This document shows, piece by piece, positions 1 to 11,579 of a stretch of DNA of 64,000 bases. Location of the stretch: the NCBI GenBank assembly GCA_031216445.1, contig CM062210.1, positions 18,683,501 through 18,747,500 on the forward strand, read 5' to 3'. A program made the position numbers and the translations under genes. Each line of letters begins with the position of its first letter. Within the stretch, counting starts at the first letter, position 1. The stretch comes from Lateolabrax maculatus (taxonomy: Eukaryota > Chordata > Actinopteri > Acropomatiformes > Lateolabracidae). Below the pieces are notes generated by a model. The model was not told where the DNA came from. It made no database searches and was given only the letters and a program-made list of their open reading frames with translations.

Positions 1-531
1 TCGCTGAGCAGCACTTGCACGAGGAGGATAGCGCAGCCGGCTGAGGTAAACCCGTGGCCGCTGGTTGTGGAGCCTGCTGAAGGTACTCCGGCCAGTTGAG
101 GAAGATGTCGCGGACTGCAGCGGGTGGTGAAAACTGCCCAACATTGAGGAAGTCCAGAGAAAACGCTGTCTGCGTCGAGCTCGCAGCATTCTCAAGGACG
201 CCTCCCACCCTGCACACAGACTGTTCTCCCTCCAGGCGCTTCAGGTGCTTCAAGGACCAGCAGACTGAGGAACAGTTTCTTCCCCAGAGCTGTGTCCTTA
301 TTGAACTCTGCCCCCTGCTGACGAACTGTATGTTCCGTACTTATATATTACAGTTCCACTTGGAACGCTAACTTACTATCTGTAAAATACTTATGTATTA
401 TCTGTATATTGGTACTTAATACTTATTGCACTTCTGGTTGGATGCTAAACTGCATTTCGTTGCTCTGTACTTGTACATGTGTAATGACAATAGTTGAATC
501 TAATCTAATCTAATCTAATCTAATCTAAAAA
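1..531 (+). mobile_element. 3' end of a CR1/L2/Rex1-type LINE (truncated by window edge)
   Basis: This is the tail of a non-LTR retrotransposon: the last part of the reverse-transcriptase protein, a 3' UTR and a short tandem tail. Codons at 188-229 read ILKDASHPAHRLF, and codons at 256-318 read TSRLRNSFFPRAVSLLNSAPC before a TGA at 319-321. Both are typical of the C-terminal region of CR1/L2/Rex1-group LINE proteins. The two motifs lie in different frames, so at least one indel falls between about 229 and 256 and the copy is dead. The UTR is followed by about six units of TAATC (496-526), the kind of tail these LINEs carry. The 5' part lies outside the window. I cannot settle which clade without a search. 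Confidence 0.8.
496..526 (+). repeat. (TAATC)n LINE tail microsatellite
   Basis: About six head-to-tail copies of a TAATC pentamer end the LINE 3' UTR. They mark the 3' boundary and plus orientation of that insertion. Confidence 0.9.
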
Positions 532-1287
532 GATAGAAGGTACATTCCAAAACCTGGTATGCTCACAACGTCAAGACAAGTAAAGAGTGTGTGTGTGTGT
601 TACGGCAAGTAGGAGAATAATTTGGTTTTAGTGAAGGCTTGCGTTCTCTCAGTGCCTTCTAGTTTCACAAATTCACTACAGAATGCCCATGAAAACCCAA
701 CAATATTGTGTCCTCCTTTATGCTTGCGGTAAGGAAGTAACGGGTACTGATAGGATTGAAGAGTGTTAAAAGCTATTATCTACTGTGGCAATGTGACTGA
801 GCTCAGCTGACAATACATAAATGCATATAAACAAACACACTCACACACACTGCACCTACACACCAGGCACTCTCTTCTCTATGAATGGGGAGTTGTGTTT
901 GTCATGTTGCCATGGAGTTTGTAGAGAGGCCCTCATAGTGTTGTCACAGTAACCAAGGGACACTCTTATGACTGGATGGAAAAATGTCTGTTTTGGCACT
1001 CCTCCTCCACTGGACACATCTCATTTCTATCGGGGACACTGTGCATGTTACTAGGGATATACTGTAGCTTGTGAATTCAAGAAAAGGAGTTGGAGCCATT
1101 ATTGCAGCTCATGTCTTTTTCTACTAAAATGATACCCTGTGGCGCCTACTGCCATCATTTTACATTGGACATCAAAACGTTTTTGTCTTTGTGCTGACCC
1201 AAAGCTCTCTGTTGCTAGTCAAATCTGTATTGATTTGTACAGTACTCAATTAAAGATAATGAATTAATTAAAAAAATGAAGCCCAGG

Positions 1288-1289
<2 letters not shown>
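532..1289. other. Non-coding DNA, nothing recognised
   Basis: AT-rich sequence with a short (TG)n run near 588-600 and scattered CA dinucleotides near 835-850. No open frame with protein-like composition, no repeat family and no RNA gene is visible. Confidence 0.6.
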
Positions 1290-1328
<39 letters not shown>

Positions 1329-1333
1329 TGTGG
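1290..1333 (+). repeat. (TG)n microsatellite
   Basis: About 20 TG units, nearly pure up to 1325 and then interrupted by a single extra T. It creates the C-V-C-V run in an otherwise meaningless frame starting at 1276. Confidence 0.95.
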
Positions 1334-2188
1334 GCAGGTATGACCCTGGTGACTCCTCTTTCAGTCATATTCATACACACTCAAGCTCACAAAGACACAA
1401 ATACAGAGTCTTAGGTAACCCCAGCAGGCCACTTTCAAGCCATCAGAGAGCTGCTGATCGAACGCCGTGGACAAGCCTCATCCATAATGCACACAGGGAA
1501 GAAACACTATGCCACCTCCTCTTGTCCCCTTTGCCTCCGTCTCACCCTCCATTGCTCCTCCCTCCTCTTGCAAAGGCCAAGAAGGAAAATAAAGAATAGC
1601 CTTTGATTTTGAAAAGCAACCTAAGCAGTGAGTGTGCAGGCGTGTTTTTTGCTTGGAATGGTGGGACTATGTAGCCATGAATGACACATTCATCCATATA
1701 GAGAACGCACACACACACACTATGTGCACACACAGGCTTCATCTGAGCCCATTTATCTAGTGCCAAGCTTAGGCATGAGCCTTCACAATGATGGATCTCC
1801 CTTCTCGCTCTCACGCTCAATTGTCCTACTCCAATTGCTCACCAGCTTAATCAATCACACTCTCTAGGTAAACTGCGATAGGAAACATGCACACATACCT
1901 ACATATGACGAGCATGTAGAGGTTTTGGTACAGAACAGCTCCAGTTGAGTATTATCTGTAAGGCTTTGAATCCCCTCGTTGTCTCAAAGTCAAAACTATG
2001 TGGTTTTGAGTTGGCCTTTGGTTCACAGGGAAATATGGTGGTGAGTGAAAAGGTAAATGGGGAAATCTAGTAAATAAACAGTTTTAACTGGATATATATT
2101 CCCCTTTGTTCTCCCTCTTACACTCCCTCTACACCATTCTGTCTGTCTCTGAATCCTAGTCATTCTTTCTCAAACTCACCATCTCTCT
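1334..2188. other. Non-coding DNA with short CA and pyrimidine runs
   Basis: Contains a pyrimidine-rich stretch at about 1514-1568 and a short (CA)n at about 1708-1720, both low complexity. The overlapping open frames here (1276-1599 plus, 1542-1820 minus) have microsatellite-driven composition and no domain I can identify. Confidence 0.6.
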
Positions 2189-2658
2189 GGCCCTGTTCAG
2201 ACCCGGTATTAACATTCGTCCTGGGTGATTCGATCACAAGTGGACAGCTCTAAGTGCAGGTGTGAACGCACCCAAGATGGAATCATTCAGAGGTGGTTTG
2301 GGACACTTGTGTCCACATTCTTTCAGCAGTGTGAACACAAATGTGTCTTGGGCACATTGAAGGACCGCCAGATCAACTGACGTCCTCTGTGTGAGCGGAA
2401 GTTAGTCCCGTTACACAGCGCTCATACAGATTTTACCGTGCCGTAATGCTATTGATTTTCATGTCTGCTGAAAAGGCTCTGTCCGACAGCAAAACAGCCG
2501 TCAAACACTGTTTACATCCTGAACCTCTAGCCAGTTTTCAAACGGAAACGCTGTACGAGTTTATTTGCATATAGAGCGGGGAAGTAAGATCTGATCACAA
2601 GTGGCCACTCGAGATGCATGTGGAGACGCATTTTAATGCCAGGTTTGTCTCACTGTTT
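2189..2658. mobile_element. Non-autonomous DNA transposon with terminal inverted repeats (possible hAT MITE)
   Basis: Near-terminal inverted repeats are visible. The left arm 2198-2219 (core ACCCGGTATTAACATTCGT) matches the reverse complement of 2626-2647 at 17 of 22 positions. The motif GATCACAAGTGG occurs inside both ends (about 2231 and 2593). The octamer ATCTCTCT flanks the element at 2181-2188 and 2659-2666, consistent with the 8-bp target duplication of hAT elements, but it is low complexity in a CT-rich setting, so chance is possible. There is no transposase reading frame. I recall similar sequences as common in fish genomes. The exact ends depend on trusting the duplication. Confidence 0.65.
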
Positions 2659-3082
2659 ATCTCTCTCGCCCTTCGTTCCTCTTGGCTCTAGTTGCTTAGC
2701 CTCACTATCTCCAGCTTTCCCTCCCTTCATTAACACTCAGTGTCTTTAACTTTCTCACAACCTTTGTACTTCTGTCTCTCGCTGCCCCTCCTCCAGGGAA
2801 GAGAGAACATTGCTTGCCATCAACCTGTAATGATGTAACAGGGAGGATTGTAATACAGGTTGTCTGTATCAAGGAGCTATGAAGACAGCCATCATGAGTC
2901 AGATTAATCCAAAGATGTCACTGTTTTCAGTGTTGAGCTAATGGAGCAAGTCCTAATCCTATTTCAACAGATAGCTGTTTGACAGTTCCTTTCTGTAACA
3001 GTAGAGTTAAGACAGGTGACAGAAATCCTTTGAATACAGAAGATTTTCTTGTGTTTTCTGTTTAGGATAATGTAATCTTATC
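2659..3082. other. Non-coding DNA, nothing recognised
   Basis: Pyrimidine-rich to about 2790, then ordinary mixed sequence. No coding or RNA signal. Confidence 0.6.
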
Positions 3083-3116
3083 TGTGTGTGTGTGTGTGTA
3101 TGTGTATATGTGTATA

Positions 3117-3147
<31 letters not shown>
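3083..3147 (+). repeat. (TG)n-(TA)n compound microsatellite
   Basis: TG repeats interspersed with TATG units, ending in about nine TA units (3131-3147). It is an imperfect alternating purine-pyrimidine tract. Confidence 0.9.
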
Positions 3148-5352
3148 CTGTCCAAATGGTTACATCAGACTTGGAATAAGGATTTGAAAATCTAATTGAC
3201 TGTTGTCAGGGCATAAAACTAAGTATGTGGTATTTATGAATCAAGAAAAATAAGTGGGGAAAAAAACTAAGGTTAAATCGTAAATTTAATCAAATTGTGA
3301 CCTTTAAAAATTGAAAGTCAAACTGAATTGTGGATTTGGATAATTATGATACCCCTCCTATGTAAGTAAATATCTATTTTTTTCTTTTTAAATACTTAAT
3401 AAATAGTTCTTTGTTTTTTATAAGTGTTTGCAGAGACAGACATTGTCAGACTCAATTCTGCTTGCTGAAATATACCTTGACAACAGAACTTAATGTGAGG
3501 AAAAAAAAAACACACACACACACTGATAGGTGGTATGCTTAAAATTACAACAAAATTGCCTAAAATTGAACTTGTTCAACACATCGCTGCATACAAATGT
3601 TTGTACATACTGACACTGCACTCAAGTTAAAGCGAGTAGCCTATGTTGTAATAATGGCTTTCACAAGACAAGAAAATCAACTGTGATGTTTTAATTGTTG
3701 CAGAACCAAACGTTCAAATGTTCATAGTTTGCAAAGAATTTAAATTATATGGCTAGGACAGAGCACATTAAAGATGTGTCATTTTTTATCCCATACATCA
3801 ATGAGCAGTTAGGCCTTTTCAGTCCAGGGAGGCAGGTGCACTATGAACACCACTTCTCATTTCCCATGTTTACCTGTCATCTGTTTTAGAAGCTCTTAAT
3901 GCCCAGAGCACCTACCTCTTATTGGACAATGCACTAGAAAACAGTCTATGTTGTTGTTTTCACGTGGGAACTCCCTGAAGCTACTGTGTCAAAGCTTCCT
4001 CATTAAAGCAAGGATTGGTTCAAATTTTATTAGAATTAAAATGCAAGATAATATAAAATAATAGCCCAAAGCTATACATTAACCTATAGAAAATGTATTT
4101 TTATAAAATTTCTATGGCCTTCACCAAAGGGTGTACCACTTGTCTTCCACATTTCTTATCATTCTCTTACATCACAGGTCACACACTCTGGACCTCTTTA
4201 TTGTGACTATAATGATAGAGACAAATTATCTCTATGTCTTGGTCAGGAGGCAGCTGTGTCAACAATGTTCTTTATCTCAGCTGTATAAAAATCAGCTTTC
4301 GGGTAGCCCATCATGTTAGTGTGAATGTGCACCTCATACGTGACAAGCCCAAGTCTTCATTTCCTCAACAGCTGCGCAGTATGAATGTCACAATACTTCC
4401 TGCGTTGACACTAGATGTAGGCCTTTGAACATACAGTAAATCACTATACAGAATAGTTGGACAATAATATAATTCTACATTAAAGGGTTTTGGAATGAAG
4501 ACTTGGTTTTAATCACAGGTTACCTTTTTAGCCAGTCTTCATACCATTCTAGAAGACCCATGACTGAATGTCTTTTGGGGAATTTGTGCCCCTGAATTAA
4601 ATTATAGATCCTCTGGTTACAGGTGACCTGTTGCACAGGCAATGCATTGAAACATAACTGGCTAGCAGTTCTCTGCCACAAAACCTTGAAATCCTGAGGA
4701 AAAATCTGGGAAATCACGTCCCCAGTTGCAGACATAAGCATTAGTTTTCCCGCTTGTATGACTGTTAACTGATAACACCCCCAGGCATTATGAAAAGATG
4801 TCTTGGGTGGGTTGTGGGTCTTAAAGCCTAGCAGGTGTCTATTAGGCGATGTGTGTGTCCTAACAGCATTGTGCTGTGGTAATACAGTAAACCCAGAGGA
4901 GCAGGCTGTGGGACTGGGGGGGGGACTCTTGACTGCCTAGCAGCGGTAGCTAAGCAAAGCACTTAGAGACCTGCAGCCTATCTGGAGAGGTTATCACTCT
5001 ACGCCGATGACTACTGTAGATGATCCCTCCTCCAGCAAAGAGCACATAACATATGCGCACACACACCACTAATGCTGTCGCCCACGCAACAACAAGTTGC
5101 ATTACGTTTTTGAACTGAAAGGAGAGGCATCCATTTTCAAAACGGAGATGGAGAGCTTTTTGTTTGTTTCAGCACAAATGAACAAGATAATGACATGAAC
5201 TTGCACTTTGGTACTTGATGTAACAGGATAGATGGCAGGGGAGATGGGAGGATAGAGAAAGACTGAGAGCGAGGGTTAAGGTGACAAATAGGAAGCTGGA
5301 TTCAGACCAACACTGTATTTCCATAATATAAAACCTTCCCTACGGACGCTCA
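3148..5352. other. Non-coding DNA, nothing recognised
   Basis: AT-rich to about 4450. An A10 run joins a short (CA)n at 3500-3522, and a G9 run lies at about 4917. A 73-codon minus-strand frame (4520-4741) has balanced amino-acid composition, but I recognise no domain and see no supporting splice or promoter context. No RNA gene is visible. Confidence 0.55.
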
Positions 5353-5693
5353 GCAATGTACTGCTGTGGGTGGGCAGCAGCAGAACGTATTTTAGCCACC
5401 TAAAAAAGGCCCATGTTATATTTAGGTATTCATTTTTAATAATAAATATTTTTCTATTTAGGTAGACTTGCAACTCTCGTGTTCAGCCAGGTGAAATTAC
5501 TGTTTTGTCAAAGGAGTGTGGTTACTTTACTTTGCAGCTTCAGTTCCCCGTCGGAAAGGGCTGTCTGATGGCAAAGTGAAAATATTCTAAATATAGCAAA
5601 CACTTAAACTGATATTGATTTTTTTTTAGATGGCCACTTTTTTAGGTGGCTTTGATACGTTTTGCTGCGACCCCATCCACAGCAGTACATTGC
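5353..5693. mobile_element. Fold-back repeat with about 60-bp inverted arms
   Basis: The left arm 5353-5411 and right arm 5632-5693 are inverted copies. Both read GCAATGTACTGCTGTGG, then a purine-rich link, then CAGCAxAACGTAT and AGCCACCTAAAAAAG, ending in GGCC. I judge identity to be about 80-85% with a few small indels. About 220 bp lie between the arms, so the single strand could form a long hairpin. The left side appears truncated, because the sequence beyond the right arm (to about 5815) has no clear partner on the left. From memory this resembles a widespread fish miniature element, but I cannot assign a superfamily. Confidence 0.65.
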
Positions 5694-8066
5694 AGAGCAT
5701 CAGTGCTGGGATAGCTGCAAACTGGGGGCGTGCCAACTGTCATTTACTGTAGGTAATACACTGACTTTGGATAAGTACGTCATACAACACCTCTTCTCAA
5801 AATCCAAACTATAGCTTTAAGTAACACTCTGAATTATATCACAAAACAGGAGCGTCATGCTCAAAAAGCTCACAGTGTGGGTTTGTGTGTATCTGTGTTA
5901 TTGTGTATTATCCTCCTTTTTTTTTGTTTTTGATGACACCCAAATAATGAATCATGACACGTCAAAGTGTGATAGCGCAGCATCGTGTGTCCACCCCATT
6001 AGTCACCCAATGTGCTGAATCAGGCTGTTCTGTGTGCTTGCATACACATACAAACACACTCATACAGACCAAGGGCCAAAGATTCAGTATAACCATTTGC
6101 CATCTTAATCAATGTGGGCATTTACAATAATACTACTAACATTACTAACATGCTTTAGTTAATGTGAGGTAATGTGTGTGTGTGTGTGTGTGTTACTTGG
6201 AGTGAAATAATTGTTAATATCCATGCTTAGTACACAGCAATGACCCTATTCCGGTGAGGCTGAAGAACCAAATTTAATTCAATTCAAGCAGTCAATTTAA
6301 TCTTATTTAAATATACTTATAATCATGTAATGATGGCAATCGGCAGATAAAAATCTCTCACTCAGTTTGGGGTTCCAGCTCATTATTTCAGCGATGTTCT
6401 GGTTGACAGTCTGGGCCTTTGGATACACACTGACTGTGTGTATTATCACTTGGAGCCAGGCCTGTCCCAAGCCCTTGAACGATACGTGTGAATAACATGG
6501 AGTGAATTGGTTTTGGTGTGCCATGATCTACCAGTCACAAATCACAGAAATTACTTCCTAATCACTCTTTTCATAATTAATTTTTTCACTCAAGTCTGAC
6601 TCAAACCAGTGCTGTTATGTGAGAAATCCGGCCAAGCTGACCTGATTTGGTGTTAAATGTCAAGTTCTAATATATGCCAAGTGAACCACAGTCTGTTTCA
6701 CTCTGTGCTTATACGATCCTGGAAAAAACACCAAACAGTGTGCCTAACACATATTTTGTGTTCTTTGTATATTTGCCCTCTCCTTGCGTAGATGATGTGG
6801 AAACATCATTGAATTCCAATTTCAATCATCGTTTTTCTTGGTCTCGGAAAGATTTTGCTATGCAATTAAGTCTGATATGATGCGTACATGTAATCTGCTC
6901 TTTATATATCACACATGCAATTTTTTTATTTATACCCACATCAAAATGCAAATCTATATATATATATATATATTCATATTAATATTTACTATAGATTACG
7001 AATACATACGTCAGAATTAGAATTGGTGGTATTTTTACACAAATGCACACACACGCACAAACCTTTTAAGCTTTGAGGATACCTTTCCTGCAATGGGAAG
7101 AGGTCGTTACTGAATGAAAGCAGGGAAGCCATTGTACTTGAATGAACAAGCCTCAGTTTGAACAAGCCTTTGAGGTGTCTCTGTGTGTACGTGTGCAAGC
7201 TCAATATAAATTTGCTTCCACGAATGGTTATCTTTGAATATGTGGACAGGTTTAGTTTATTACCCCAGAGCCTTAAACTCCCTGTCCTCTTCTTTGAGTT
7301 ACGCCCCAATGCCATTCTCACTCTGGGATTCCTGCATCCACACATCAGCATGCAAATGGCAGTAGCCTCTCTTGATGCCTTTCCTGTTTTGAATTTGCAA
7401 ACTGTGTTGACCATCTCGCAAACACAAAGAAGTCACTTTCTATTGTTTTCTGTCTTTGCACAATTCAGAGCTCATTCATAACAAACCTTATTTTTCACTT
7501 ATATACAGTAGGAATTCAGTCTGTGCTGTACATTAGTTTACTCAACCAAAACGTTTACTCAGCATGTTATAATATAATATAATAATGCAACTTTTTAAAA
7601 TTTATTAGCATCGTTCTTTGCAGGTTGTTTATAAAGTATTTGGGCCATGACATTCTGGGTAAATTTTCTTATATAAGTGAAAATGATGAACAATAAGCTA
7701 CTTGTTTGTTTGGAAACTGATTGTAAAGACATTTTAGACCTGTTTTACTGATGTGTTTACATCAGTGATTATATCATTGATCAATAATAATAATAAACAT
7801 TATTGATAATCCATAATTATTAGATTTTTTATATTTTAAAATTGTAAACTAAAACAATATTACAAAATTTAAAATAGAATATTGTATGCTGCTCTTTAAG
7901 AGATTTTCACAGATTCAAAGTTGAATAAGATCACAGATAAAACCACCTTGCTTCAGATAGACTGGAAGCAGAGCATCTGAATTCACTATTGTTAACAATT
8001 TAATATCTATTCAGGGCCCATTATCTTTGGGTGCTCCAGTACAAATTTTGTACAAACTCTTAATGT
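5694..8066. other. Non-coding DNA with short TG and TA tracts
   Basis: Sequence to about 5815 may be the outer part of the fold-back element. A (TG)n tract lies at 6172-6193 and a (TA)n tract at 6955-6972. The minus-strand frame 6989-7414 (141 codons) is the longest here, but it overlaps an equally open plus frame (7158-7481) and has no recognisable domain, so I treat both as chance. The stretch 7270-7420 contains a CATGCAAATG octamer-like site. Confidence 0.55.
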
Positions 8067-8094
8067 TTGTGTGTGTGTGTGTGTGTGTGCGCGT
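8067..8094 (+). repeat. (GT)n microsatellite
   Basis: About 12 GT units running into GCGCGTG. Confidence 0.9.
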
Positions 8095-8254
8095 GTACAC
8101 ACGTTTTTCCTATAATTAGAAAGCATTAATCTTGATGGCATATTGATTTGCCAAAAGGGGAGAGCTGATAGACACTTCCCTGTCAGAACCCTCGTCACTA
8201 CTCTATGGACAGTTATTCACCAACCAGCGTGGAGGTGCCCAGGCTAACACAGAT

Positions 8255-8268
8255 ACTCACTCACTCAC

Positions 8269-8309
<41 letters not shown>

Positions 8310-8330
8310 CTCACACACACACACACACAC
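8255..8330 (+). repeat. Compound microsatellite (ACTC)n-(TC)n-(AC)n
   Basis: Three adjoining simple repeats: ACTC tetramers (8255-8274), TC dinucleotides (to about 8302) and AC dinucleotides (to 8330). Each abuts the next, which suggests one tract that diverged by point changes and slippage. Confidence 0.95.
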
Positions 8331-9249
8331 GAGTGTAAAAAACATGAAAACACTCACACACTGCTCAATAGAGTGTCATAGCTCTTTTCTATACTGTGCG
8401 TGTGTATGTGTGTCAGAGCAATGAATGACCATGAGGCAAAAAAAAATAAACATAGTTGAGCATGTGAAGTTACAAAATTCTTACATTATTTTATCCTCTT
8501 CATGAGTGTTGGGCGCCACAGGCAACTTTCATAGGAATTAATGGGGCACCATCTTCAAATGCAGTATCCAGTTTCTCTTAATACATCTATGACTGACACA
8601 CAGTCCACATACACAACACCTCTTATGACACCAACATGTTCCTCTCTCTCTCTTTCTAGCACTATATAAATGCAGTCCATTTATCATTTGTCTTGCTCCT
8701 TCTTCTACTGTTTTTTCATTTCCAGGCTACAGTATGCTGCTGTATGTGCAGTCATCAGACAAGGAAGTATCAGCACATTGGCTCAAAGCAGCTCCTCTTG
8801 CACTTTTATTATTCTGAGAGTTTATTTTTTACAACACCAGGCTAATGTAGAGTATGTAAATGTTACTGTCTGTGTCTCCCTCTCTAAGTTCAGTTTGTGT
8901 GTAAGAGAGAGACTGTTGTGGAAAGGTCTCAAGTGTGTGTGTATGCGCCGGGAAACCATGACTGTAATATAAATACAGGTGTACTGTCCACTTGCGTGTA
9001 TGCCTCACTGTAATCCTCACTGTGCCCTTAAAAATAAGTTGCGTATATCCTCCTTTAAAACTACATGTGATGCAGCATATGAACAAACTCACGTTTCCCA
9101 GTATAATCATCATCACGCTGGACATCAACCGTAGCGCGACAGTTCTCCCACTCCCGCAAATATAATGTGTTGTGTGATGAGCACAAGCAGCTAATCACTG
9201 TACAGTGTAAGTATTATTATTTATGTGTTTTAAAGTTTACCAAGATATT
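8331..9249. other. Non-coding DNA, possible short repeat fragment
   Basis: 8505-8600 (GGGCGCCACAGG to CATCTATGAC) loosely resembles a fish interspersed repeat I remember, at low certainty. A short CT run lies at 8642-8654. Open frames around 8670-9128 sit on both strands over the same bases and have no domain. Confidence 0.5.
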
Positions 9250-9360
9250 GCTTAGGGCTTAGCAATAAAACAATAACAATAATGATCTCTATATAATTTT
9301 CCTCGATTTAGAAAATATAACAAATGTTCGATAAAGGTACGATGCAGTTAAACTGAGAGG
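9250..9360. mobile_element. Degenerate miniature DNA-transposon remnant
   Basis: The segment begins GGGCTTAGCAATAAAACAAT, continues with a TATAATTTTCCTCGATTTAG core and ends AAATGTTCGATAAAGGTACG. This matches, from memory, a common fish hAT-type miniature element whose ends read like GGGCTTGGCGATAAAACGAT. The far inverted end is not obvious here, so this is probably a partial copy. The call rests on recall and is tentative. Confidence 0.4.
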
Positions 9361-11557
9361 GGGATAGCATGTAAACAACCGTTTTTTTTTTCAAATCATT
9401 GTACATTTTCAACATAGCAATACCACAATACATTACACTAGATTTGCTAAAGGTGGTTTTCAGTTCAGTGCAACTACAAAAAGTTTATAACTGACATAAA
9501 AATAGTTGTTGTCATACACCTATACACAGACAAGAAATGTGTCAGATTTGAGCCTGACCGCCAGCCAGACACCAAAAATGACAGACAGGGTGATAGATTG
9601 ATGTTGTGATACTGTGTTAATAGGTGCAGTGAGTCTGCCTCCTTCCCTTATGGTCTTGTTAGCCTATGCAGCACTCGTCCATCATGCTTTCTGGTCCATA
9701 TTTGTGCCACAATGGAAGCCTGTTATACAACCATGGATCCAAACAAGTATAAAAACTGGTCAAATCATGATCTGTCACCTATTGGCTTGGGTTGAATTAT
9801 AGGACAAATTCATCAGGGATGGGTGATCACCAGCGAAAACTGGCTTTACTCATTTTTAGATGAATACATCATTCTGTAATATGACTTGTTGGTAGGAGGG
9901 TGCATAAAATAGCCTTTCCTCTCGTACAGTGCTTTAGGCTTTGCTTTAGCAACTGTTCAATAAAATCTGAGGAGACTTATGGGTCCCGCCATGTTGCCAG
10001 CTGCACTCACCTAACACAGCATTCATCTTATCAAGAGTGATAGACAGAGCCATGTTATAGGCAGTAATAGGGTGAATAGGTGAAGCGGGTCCATTCTTAT
10101 AGCTTTATTACTTCATTTGCCTGCATGGCATCAGTCCATCAAGGCCCGTCAATCACCCCCTGCCTTGCAGTGCGACCCCTAATATCCGTCAGATGTGTTT
10201 CATTCTCCTCCATGGTGCAATCGCTCAAATGGCCTAGCTTTTTCATTGGCTATTGCTACTTCACGCTGCTGAATGCCGAGAGGATATGGCGTTAGGGCAA
10301 AATAAGAATGCTAAATTAAGTAATATGTCGTAATAAACTAAAGAGGCAATTTGGAAAGGGGTGTGTGAATTATAAAAAGTGTCCATTGTTTCTGTTTGTA
10401 TGTGCAGATATGTTTGCACTTACGTATATGTGTGTGTTTATTTTCAAAAAATGATGTGGAAAGTATTGAGTGTTGAAAGCAGATGTTAGTCCCTCACCAC
10501 TGAACTGTAGAGATGTTTCCCTGATGATACTCTGACTGAGGAAATGGCTTCTGTGATGACTTGGTCCCTCCTTGTGTGTGTATGTGTGTGGCTAAACAAA
10601 TGCTCATCCTGCAATTTTGACTGCATGCCAATTGTTTATTTGAGACCCCCTTGATGATTGTGTGTGCGAGGCTGATGTAAAGCAGAGGCCAAGGATTCCC
10701 TTCTGCCTCTCTCCCACTGTATTTCTGTCTCTTTCATCGTCACATTCACAGTGAAACAACACACACAAAAGAGGGAAGGAGATGTACATACTTGTCTGTG
10801 TCTATGTAGAACGGGTTTGCATCCCTCTGAAACTGATGAAGGATCAAAGCAGCACTAACTCCGTTTATGTTTTGATTCATGTGAAGACAATATTTTTAGT
10901 CCTAAATTGGCTGAGTGACCTTTCAGTCCAAGGACTGAATGCTGAATGTGTCAGTTTTGTACTTTTTCATGCTGTGAAAGGAAGGTTGGTGGAGATAATT
11001 ATAGTGGTGGTTTAATTTTAGATCTATTTTGTGTTTAATGTACCACTTTTTTTTTTTGCACTTCTGCGAAATGCAAAAACTAGCACATGATCTTTGTTTC
11101 CTATAATTGCACATAAGTTTAGTAAAAAATTTAATTGGAAATAAGATTCAGCATTTATTCTGCAGCTCCTATTCAAACAGCTTGCAAGCAATATTGGCAA
11201 TTCCCACAGAATTACATGGCTACAGCGGGACCTGAGCTACTGAAGTATTACCTAATGCCTAAAATCTAAATTCTGTAGTGTAAATATTAACATGTTTGTT
11301 TACCAGATGATGAACTGTCATTATCTTCTATTCTTCTCCTGTTAAGGGTACTGTTTTAGCAATAGGAGGAGCCTATGCCAGACATCACAGTGTGACAGAG
11401 AAGCACAGCAGTGGGTGGGTTTCACTAATCTACCTGTCCCAATGGCTTTTACTCAGAGTATAAAATTGAAGGCACTCATCAAAGTAGCATTCATCTGCGC
11501 CACGCTCATTTGTCTCTCACCATTATTCATAGTGAATGCTAATGCATTAAACATTTA
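9361..11557. other. Non-coding DNA with a possible conserved block
   Basis: Mostly ordinary sequence. The part at about 10050-10330 has little simple repeat and mixed composition, and contains homeobox-like AT cores (GCTAAATTAAGTAAT). It is the part most likely to be a conserved non-coding element. No ORF here resembles a protein. 11430-11550 has similar character, just before a CT tract. Confidence 0.5.
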
Positions 11558-11579
11558 CTCTCTCTCTCTCTCTCTCTCT
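11558..11579 (+). repeat. (CT)n microsatellite
   Basis: About 11 CT units. Confidence 0.9.

Noticed and set aside
6989..7414. 141-codon minus-strand frame
   Set aside because: An opposite-strand frame is open over much of the same DNA. There are no recognisable motifs and no splice or promoter context.
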